Assembly (NCBI GenBank): GCA_036398095.1
Contig: DASWHR010000079.1
Span: forward strand, 1-19,655
Source: DASWHR01 sp036398095
Lineage (GTDB): Bacteria; Actinomycetota; AC-67
Length of the DNA stretch: 19,655 bases
Reading direction: 5' to 3'
Every line of letters starts with the position of its first letter. Position 1 is the stretch's first letter. A program made the position numbers and the translations under genes. Under the pieces are notes generated by a model. That model was given only the letters and a program-made list of their open reading frames with translations, ran no database searches and was not told the origin of the DNA. Shown here piece by piece: positions 14,430-19,655 of this stretch.

Positions 14430-15803
14430 ATGGTCGAGTCCGTGCCTCGTCGGCGTCGTGCCGCGCTGTTTGCCGCCGTAACTTTGGCGCTGGTAGGGCT
14501 GGGCGCGTCCCCGGCGCCCGTCGCGGGCTTTACTCCCGTCATCGTCATCGAGGAATTCCCGGGGTCGGCGGCTGCGGCCGTCGCCCGCTTCGGCGGCACG
14601 CCCGGGGCCCAGCTTCCGTTGGTCGAGGGGCTCGCCGCATCGGTTCCGACCGGCTCCTTGGGCGCACTCGCGTCCGCTGCCGGTGTCGCCGGCCTCTTGC
14701 CCGACGCAAACGTCCGGCTCAACCTGCTCGATCTCGGCGGCGGCGGCGGAGGGAGCACGTCGTCCGGTCCCGTCTTCGCGGCGACCGTCGATGCGCCCAA
14801 GGCCTGGTCGGCCGGGTATCGCGGCAAGGTCGGCGTCAACGTCGCGATCCTGGATAGCGGGATCGCGCCCGTGAAAGACTTGACGAGCCCATCGAACCGG
14901 ATCGTCGGCTGGAAAGACTTCGTCGGCGGCTCGTCCGTGCCGGTCGACCCGCACGGACACGGAACCTACATCGCGGGGGTCGTGGCCGGGAACGGGTCGC
15001 TCTCGAACGGGAAATGGGTTGGGATCGCTCCCGCTGCCGGCGTCGTCGGGATTCGCGTCTTCGACGCGCTCGGCCTGGCGACGGCATCGCGAGTCATCCA
15101 AGGAATCCAGTGGGCCATCGACAACAAGAAGAGCCTGGGAATCCGCGTCCTGAACATGTCGTTCTCGACCAATGCCGACCTGTCCTATCGCTTCGATGCG
15201 GTTGCCTATGCGGCGGAGCAGGCCTGGAAGGCAGGCATCGTGGTCGTGGCGTCCGCCGGGAACCTGGGGCCGCTTCCCGCCACGGTTCTGTCGCCGGGAA
15301 TCGATCCGTTCCTGGTCACGGCGGGCGCGACCGACGATCGCGGGACCGTGTCGCGGTCGGACGACCGGATCGCCGATTTCTCGGGGCGCGGGCCGACGCT
15401 GGACCTGGTGTCCAAGCCCGAACTGGTCGCGCCGGGCGTCTGGGTGACGGGACTGAAGATGCCGGGCAGCACGGTCGCGCTCGAGAATCCGCTCTCGACG
15501 GTGGACCAGTACTACTTCGAAGGCAGCGGCACGTCGCCGGCGACGGCGGTCGTGTCGGGAGTCGTGGCGCTCGCGTTGCAGAAGCGACCGAAGCTGGTTC
15601 CCGATCAGGTGAAGTTCGTCCTGGTGAAGTCGGGGACGAAGGCGCCGGGTTCGCTCCTTAGCCTTTCCTCCGACCCGATCTACGTCAACGCCTACAACGC
15701 GGTGATGAGCAAGCTGAACGATCGGGCGAACAAAGGGTTGACGGCAGCCACGGGCGGCGGGTTGCTGTCCCTGGTCGGAATCCCGGACGTGAAATGGCGA
15801 TAA
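14430..15803 (+). CDS. Secreted subtilisin-like serine protease (peptidase S8)
   Basis: The 457-residue secreted subtilase starts at the ATG at 14430, with GAAGGAG upstream and a signal peptide beginning there. The signal peptide is VPRRRR, then a hydrophobic core, with cleavage near residue 33. An inhibitor-I9-like propeptide follows (about 36-100), then a Gly-rich spacer (LGGGGGGSTS). The catalytic domain runs from about 115 to 430: D142 (VAILDSGI), H177 (DPHGHGTYIAG), oxyanion N278 (ASAGN) and S369 (EGSGTSPATAVVSG). All four are present, so it should be active. The C-terminus has no anchor. The stop TAA overlaps the ATG of the HD-GYP gene (10-nt overlap), so the two are probably co-translated. 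The leader can hide the SD in a helix. Substrate is unknown. Confidence 0.93.
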   Translation: MVESVPRRRRAALFAAVTLALVGLGASPAPVAGFTPVIVIEEFPGSAAAAVARFGGTPGAQLPLVEGLAASVPTGSLGALASAAGVAGLLPDANVRLNLLDLGGGGGGSTSSGPVFAATVDAPKAWSAGYRGKVGVNVAILDSGIAPVKDLTSPSNRIVGWKDFVGGSSVPVDPHGHGTYIAGVVAGNGSLSNGKWVGIAPAAGVVGIRVFDALGLATASRVIQGIQWAIDNKKSLGIRVLNMSFSTNADLSYRFDAVAYAAEQAWKAGIVVVASAGNLGPLPATVLSPGIDPFLVTAGATDDRGTVSRSDDRIADFSGRGPTLDLVSKPELVAPGVWVTGLKMPGSTVALENPLSTVDQYYFEGSGTSPATAVVSGVVALALQKRPKLVPDQVKFVLVKSGTKAPGSLLSLSSDPIYVNAYNAVMSKLNDRANKGLTAATGGGLLSLVGIPDVKWR

Positions 15804-17188
15804 CCAGAATCAAGATCTTGGTTCCCGCCGTCCTGCTGGGCGGCGGGGCCGCGATCGCATGGCACGCGCGGGGAGCGGGGTCATGGGAGGCGGGTGCGCT
15901 CGCATTGGTGGCCGCGGCCTTCATCAGCGGACTCATGCTCGTCGAGATCTCCTCGGTTTCGGCCGAGACCGTTACCTTCGCCTTGGTCGCCGCGGCGCTC
16001 GTGCAGTTCGGGCCGGAGGCGGCCGTCGCCGCCGCGGCGGCCGGAGAGATTGGAAGCGCGCTGCGGCCCCCGCGGCCCAAGCTTCACCGGTCGGCCTTCA
16101 ACGTGGCCGCGCACGCGCTGGCCGCAGCGGGGCTGGGCGCACTGTTCGTACCGCTCGTCGGAGGCAGCGAATCGTCCGCGATCTGGGCGGCCGTTGTTCT
16201 GCCCGGTTCGCTGCTCTACTTCGGGATCTCCTCCGGTCTGGTGTCGCTCGCCATCGGGTGGAGCACCAAGGCGATGCCGCTCGAGGTGTGGCGGTGGAAC
16301 TTTCGCTGGCTTGTGCCGCACTACCCGGCGCTGGCCGTCGTCGGGATCGTGCTCGCAATGGGGCAGCGCGCGGCAGGAAATCTCGGCGTACTGGTCTTTT
16401 GCGTGCCGCTGCTGATGTCGCACTATTCGGTCGAGGTCTTCGTTCGAAAGACGCGTGACCAGGTCGGTGCGCTCGAGGCCGCGAACGTGCGCCTGTCGGC
16501 GGTGAACGCGGGGCTGACCGAGACGCTCGCCTCGGTCGTCGATGCTCGCGACATGTATCTGTACCGGCATTCGCACGCGGCCAGCGGCTACACGGAGCGG
16601 ATTGCTCGCCGGATGGCGCTGCCCGAAGAGGATGTGCAACTGGCGAAACAGGGCGCGCTGCTGCACGACATCGGGAAGGTCGGCATCCCCGAAGCCATCC
16701 TTCGCAAGCCGGCCGCGCTCGACGACGACGAGCGTTCGATCATGAACTCGCATTCCGAGATCGGCAGCGAGATCCTCCTGCGCACGCACGAACTCTCCGT
16801 GGTCGCGGCAATCGTGCGCGCGCATCACGAACGCTACGACGGCAAGGGCTATCCCGACGGACTGACGGGGTCGGAGATTCCGGTCGGAGCCAGGATCGTC
16901 GCGGTCTTGGAAGCGTTCGATGCGATGATCTCGGATCGTCCCTACCGCAAGGGCCGGCCCATCGATGAGGCGCTCGAAGAGATACACCGTTGCTCGGGGA
17001 CGCAGTTCGATCCGCGGGTTGTGAAAGCGTTTCTGGGGGTCGTTCGAGAGCAAGGCACGGGATGGCTGAGCAATTCCGCCGGCGGGTCGGACCGCGACGG
17101 CGAAGACTTGTTCTTGCCCAAGGGGCTTGTCGCCACACACCATCACGACCCCTCCCGGGACACCGATTCCGACGTTCTTGCGGGATGA
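15794..17188 (+). CDS. Membrane HD-GYP domain phosphodiesterase
   Basis: This is a probable cyclic di-GMP phosphodiesterase of 464 residues. The N-terminal half (about 1-215) has roughly seven hydrophobic segments and no sensor domain I can name. A short linker helix (220-245) leads to an HD-GYP domain (about 247-420). Metal and active-site motifs: DARDMYLYRHS (H259), ALLHDIGKVGIPE (H291, D292), SHSEIGSEIL (H320), RAHHERYDGKGYPDGL (H344, H345 and GYP) and VLEAFDAMISDRPYRK. The last usually reads V-A-D-x-F-D-A-M, so a Glu replaces the first Asp. The tail from 425 is hydrophilic and His/Asp-rich. The ATG overlaps the subtilase stop by 10 nt, indicating coupling. Degradation of c-di-GMP is inferred from the family and not proven. 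Confidence 0.9.
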   Translation: MAITRIKILVPAVLLGGGAAIAWHARGAGSWEAGALALVAAAFISGLMLVEISSVSAETVTFALVAAALVQFGPEAAVAAAAAGEIGSALRPPRPKLHRSAFNVAAHALAAAGLGALFVPLVGGSESSAIWAAVVLPGSLLYFGISSGLVSLAIGWSTKAMPLEVWRWNFRWLVPHYPALAVVGIVLAMGQRAAGNLGVLVFCVPLLMSHYSVEVFVRKTRDQVGALEAANVRLSAVNAGLTETLASVVDARDMYLYRHSHAASGYTERIARRMALPEEDVQLAKQGALLHDIGKVGIPEAILRKPAALDDDERSIMNSHSEIGSEILLRTHELSVVAAIVRAHHERYDGKGYPDGLTGSEIPVGARIVAVLEAFDAMISDRPYRKGRPIDEALEEIHRCSGTQFDPRVVKAFLGVVREQGTGWLSNSAGGSDRDGEDLFLPKGLVATHHHDPSRDTDSDVLAG

Positions 17189-17250
17189 ACCGCCCTTTCT
17201 GAGCAGGACTTCGTCGCCGACTGTCGAATTGTCTCGTTCGGGGGGGACCG

Positions 17251-17760
17251 ATGAAGACTCGTCTGCTGTTGTCGATCACGCTCATGGTTGGAGCCGTTCT
17301 GCCGGCGGCGGCAGCCGGTCGCGGCGTCAGCGATCCGTCCTGTCACCGGTACGGGGCGAGCGTCGCCGGCATCGACGGGGGGACGCTCGACTGTGGTCAG
17401 GTCATCACCGACGTCGATGAGTTGTCCGGGCTCGCCCGAGTCGTCGGGCGGACCTTCCTGTGTGGCAACGGCGAGGGCGAGGTGCCGGGGGCATCGCTGG
17501 ACTGCGCGCACGTTCGCTCGGTCGCCGGCGACGGGAAGCGTTTCACGCGCCGCTTGGTCGCCGAGCATCTTTGCGGCGACGTGCCGAAAGAGCCGATTCC
17601 GATTTCGCTTGCGACGGTGCAATGCGACGATACCCGACAGGATCTGCGGTTTCTCCGATCGCTGATCGGGGCGATCGCTCCGTATGCGGTCGCGGAGTTC
17701 GAGGCGATGTTCTGCGAGGAACCCGATCCGAGCGGGGTGATCGAAACGCGATGCACCTAA
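17251..17760 (+). CDS. Secreted Cys-rich protein with internal repeats, unknown function
   Basis: This 169-residue protein is not recognised. The signal peptide is MKTRLLLSIT plus a hydrophobic core, ending PAAAAG (about 1-22). The mature part holds eight cysteines (31, 48, 71, 84-85 region, 108, 125, 155, 168), an even number that fits disulfides. Three similar blocks are visible: 43-73 (GGTLDCGQV to RTFLCGN), 80-110 (GASLDCAHV to AEHLCGD) and a diverged 119-156 (LATVQCDD to AMFCEE). Each has a Cys near its start and another about 22-30 residues later, followed by Gly or an acidic residue. The ATG at 17251 follows GGGGGGA. It starts 62 nt after the HD-GYP gene on the same strand and may belong to that operon. 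Export is well supported; function is unknown. Confidence 0.8.
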   Translation: MKTRLLLSITLMVGAVLPAAAAGRGVSDPSCHRYGASVAGIDGGTLDCGQVITDVDELSGLARVVGRTFLCGNGEGEVPGASLDCAHVRSVAGDGKRFTRRLVAEHLCGDVPKEPIPISLATVQCDDTRQDLRFLRSLIGAIAPYAVAEFEAMFCEEPDPSGVIETRCT

Positions 17761-17773
17761 CTGGTTTCACCGA

Positions 17774-17779
17774 TACCAT
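17774..17779 (+). promoter_or_regulatory. Candidate -10 for the valS leader transcript
   Basis: TACCAT ends 6 nt before the ATG at 17786 of a 15-codon ORF, so that ATG could be the first base of a leaderless transcript running through the terminator to valS. No clear -35 lies upstream. Confidence 0.35.
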
Positions 17780-17785
17780 GGGCGC

Positions 17786-17833
17786 ATGATCACGCGATAC
17801 GGTGTAGCGGAGGCGGGCCCCGACCGGGCGTGA
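17786..17833 (+). CDS. Possible 15-codon leader peptide upstream of valS
   Basis: This short frame reads MITRYGVAEAGPDRA and then stops at TGA, 17 nt before the terminator hairpin. It has one valine codon, the rare GTA, and no SD. It is immediately preceded by a TACCAT -10-like element. As a regulatory leader peptide it would be weak because it has only one Val codon. It may equally be an accidental ORF. Confidence 0.25.
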   Translation: MITRYGVAEAGPDRA

Positions 17834-17849
17834 CCGTCGCGCGACCCTC

Positions 17850-17878
17850 GGGACCCCTTGCCGGGGTCCTTTTTGTTT
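17850..17878 (+). terminator. Rho-independent terminator in front of valS
   Basis: GGACCCC and GGGGTCC form a 7-bp stem (extendable by a G-U pair) with a 5-nt loop (TTGCC), followed by TTTTTGTTT. This is the strongest intrinsic terminator of the window. It ends about 30 nt before the valS ATG, leaving little room for a separate valS promoter, so it may act as a conditional attenuator as well as ending the upstream operon. Confidence 0.8.
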
Positions 17879-17907
17879 ATCCTTTCGAGCCTCACGAGGG
17901 AGATTTG

Positions 17908-19655
17908 ATGGGAACCGAACTGCCGAAGACATACGATCCGGCCACCGTGGAGGGCCGGCTCTACGATGCGTGGGAAGCCGCCGGCCTGTTCGAGCCGCAC
18001 GGCGACGGGCAGCCGTACTGCATCGTGCTGCCGCCGCCGAACGTGACCGGCTCGCTGCACATCGGCCACGCGCTCGACCACTCGATCCAGGACGCGATCA
18101 TTCGTCGCAAGCGCATGCAGGGCTATCGCGTGCTCTGGCTGCCGGGCACCGACCATGCGGGCATCGCCACCCAGAACGTCGTCGAGCGTGAGCTGGCCGC
18201 GGAGTCGGTGTCGCGCCAGGACCTCGGCCGCGAGAAGTTCCTCGAGCGGGTCTGGGCCTGGAAGGAGAAGTCGGGATCGCGGATCACGCATCAGATGCGC
18301 CGGCTCGGCGACTCGTGCGCCTGGTCATACGAGCGCTTCACGATGGACGAAGGCCTGTCACGCGCGGTGCGCGAGATCTTCGTGCGCTGGTACGAACGCG
18401 GCTTGATCTATCGCGGCAACCGCATCACCAACTGGTGTCCGCGCTGTCACACGGCCCTGTCCGACATCGAAGTCGAGCATCGCGACGTGGACGGCGAGCT
18501 GGTGCAGCTTCGCTATCCGCTGACCGACGGATCGGGACACCTCACCATCGCAACGACTCGCGTCGAGACGATGCTCGGTGACACGGCCGTAGCCGTACAC
18601 CCATCCGACGAGCGCTACACCGGCCTGGTCGGCAAGACCGTGACGCTGCCGATCGGGGGCCGCGAGATCCCGATCATCGCCGACGATGCGATCGACCCCG
18701 AATTCGGGACCGGCGCTTTGAAGGTGACGCCGGCCCACGATCCGATCGACTTCGAGATCGCGCAACGCCACGGGTTGGAGGCGATCAACGTCTTGTCCGA
18801 CGACGGCTCGATCAACGAAAACGGCGGCGAGTACGCCGGGCAGGATCGCTTCGAAGCCCGCAAGAACGTGCTCGAAGCGCTCCGCGCGCTGGGCGTGGTG
18901 GGCGAAGAGCAGCGGCCGTTCACGCACGCGGTCGGGCACTGCTACCGCTGCGGCACCGAAGTCGAGCCATGGCTGTCGGAGCAGTGGTTCGTCAAGATCG
19001 AGCCGCTCGCGAAGCCGGCGATTGCCGCCGTGAAAGAAGGACGCACGCACTATGTGCCCGAACGCTACGCGCGCAACTACATGGATTGGATGCAGAACCT
19101 GCGCGACTGGTGCATCAGCCGGCAACTGTGGTGGGGGCACCGCATTCCCGTCTGGTACTGCGACGACGGGCACCAGTTCGCGTCGCGAACCGATCCCGAT
19201 GCGTGCGCCGAGTGCGGCAGCACCGCGATCCGCCAGGACGAGGACGTGCTCGACACGTGGTTCTCCAGCGCGCTGTGGCCGTTTTCGACGCTGGGATGGC
19301 CGGACCAGACCGACGATCTTCGCGCCTTCTATCCGAACGACGTGCTCGTCACCGGCTACGACATCATCACGTTCTGGGTGTCGCGGATGATGATGGACGG
19401 CATCGACATGATGGGCGAGGTGCCGTTCCGCGACGTGCACATCCACGGCATGGTTCGCGACTTCCGCGGCAAGAAGATGTCGAAGTCGTTCGGCAACGCG
19501 CTCGATCCGTTGGAACTGATCGACCGGTACGGCGCCGACGCGTTGCGGATGACGCTGCTGCGCGGCGCAACGCTTGGCAGCGACGTGCCGATCGACGAGA
19601 AGTGGATCGAGGGCGATCGCAACTTCGGGACCAAGCTGTGGAACCTCGCACGGTT
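17908..19655 (+). CDS. valS: Valyl-tRNA synthetase, N-terminal 582 residues (cut by window end)
   Basis: The class I synthetase charges tRNA-Val and edits mischarged Thr. The ATG at 17908 is preceded by GAGGGAGA. The N-terminus (LPKTYDPATVEGRLYDAWE) and the ATP-binding HIGH motif (PPPNVTGSLHIGHAL) are typical ValS. The editing domain contains TIATTRVETMLGDTAVAVHP and FGTGALKVTPAHDPIDFEIA. A zinc-ribbon-like CPRC and the pairs CYRC and CAEC are present. WCISRQLWWGHRIPVWYC and KKMSKSFGNALDPLELI (the KMSKS loop) lie in the catalytic core. The frame remains open at the right edge; the anticodon-binding domain and C-terminal coiled coil lie outside. In Actinomycetota valS commonly follows clpX; here the subtilase/HD-GYP group is inserted between them. 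Confidence 0.97.
   Translation, partial: MGTELPKTYDPATVEGRLYDAWEAAGLFEPHGDGQPYCIVLPPPNVTGSLHIGHALDHSIQDAIIRRKRMQGYRVLWLPGTDHAGIATQNVVERELAAESVSRQDLGREKFLERVWAWKEKSGSRITHQMRRLGDSCAWSYERFTMDEGLSRAVREIFVRWYERGLIYRGNRITNWCPRCHTALSDIEVEHRDVDGELVQLRYPLTDGSGHLTIATTRVETMLGDTAVAVHPSDERYTGLVGKTVTLPIGGREIPIIADDAIDPEFGTGALKVTPAHDPIDFEIAQRHGLEAINVLSDDGSINENGGEYAGQDRFEARKNVLEALRALGVVGEEQRPFTHAVGHCYRCGTEVEPWLSEQWFVKIEPLAKPAIAAVKEGRTHYVPERYARNYMDWMQNLRDWCISRQLWWGHRIPVWYCDDGHQFASRTDPDACAECGSTAIRQDEDVLDTWFSSALWPFSTLGWPDQTDDLRAFYPNDVLVTGYDIITFWVSRMMMDGIDMMGEVPFRDVHIHGMVRDFRGKKMSKSFGNALDPLELIDRYGADALRMTLLRGATLGSDVPIDEKWIEGDRNFGTKLWNLAR

Noticed and set aside
17761..17907. T-box riboswitch before valS
   Set aside because: The conserved AGGGTGG-ACCGCG element is missing and the leader is too short for a full T-box stem I.

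Overview
The window is a strongly GC-rich bacterial chromosome segment, most likely from an uncultured or little-studied member of the Actinomycetota. The main evidence is gene order. An MBL-fold hydrolase, rph and rdgB stand head to tail, as in mycobacteria (Rv1339-Rv1340-Rv1341). Further on come tig-clpP-clpX, with valS downstream. Several genes lack a Shine-Dalgarno (SD) sequence and look leaderless, which is also common in that phylum. No transposase, integrase, phage module or CRISPR array is visible, so this is an ordinary chromosomal region with accessory genes between housekeeping blocks.

Layout. (1) Positions 1-1791, plus strand: the 3' part of an MBL-fold gene, rph and rdgB, tightly packed. 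(2) 1802-4154, minus strand: a tiny secreted Cys-containing protein, an ABC-F ATPase and tRNA-Leu(UAG). (3) 4185-9357, minus strand: a two-gene operon in which a large surface protein (FecR domain plus seven Ig-like repeats, each with an invariant C-x4-C) is followed 4 nt later by a CHASE2 adenylate cyclase. (4) 9592-10876: a tRNA cluster with Lys(CUU), His(GUG), Arg(UCU) and Gly(UCC) on the minus strand and Pro(UGG) on the plus strand. Between tRNA-His and tRNA-Lys lies a helix-turn-helix protein with a LAGLIDADG-like C-terminal domain, whose 3' end runs into tRNA-Lys. (5) 10942-14262, plus strand: tig-clpP-clpX, with a large hairpin containing a ClgR-like core in front of clpP. (6) 14430-17760, plus strand: a secreted subtilase, a membrane HD-GYP phosphodiesterase overlapping it by 10 nt, and a Cys-rich secreted protein with internal repeats. 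The subtilase has a leader that can bury its own SD sequence in a helix of at least 13 bp. (7) 17908 to the end: valS, cut by the window edge and preceded by a Rho-independent terminator that looks like part of its own leader.

How the genes fit together. Blocks 1, 5 and 7 are housekeeping: 3' tRNA trimming, nucleotide-pool cleaning, protein folding and proteolysis, and tRNA charging. Blocks 3 and 6 are envelope and signalling genes. Block 3 pairs an extracytoplasmic FecR/Ig protein with a cAMP-producing sensor. Block 6 pairs a secreted protease with a probable c-di-GMP-degrading membrane enzyme. The MBL gene may itself be a cAMP phosphodiesterase like Rv1339, but it lies in a different operon. 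The most unusual items are the SD-sequestering leader at 14361-14428, the ORF-tRNA overlap at 9627-9665 and the C-x4-C repeat protein.
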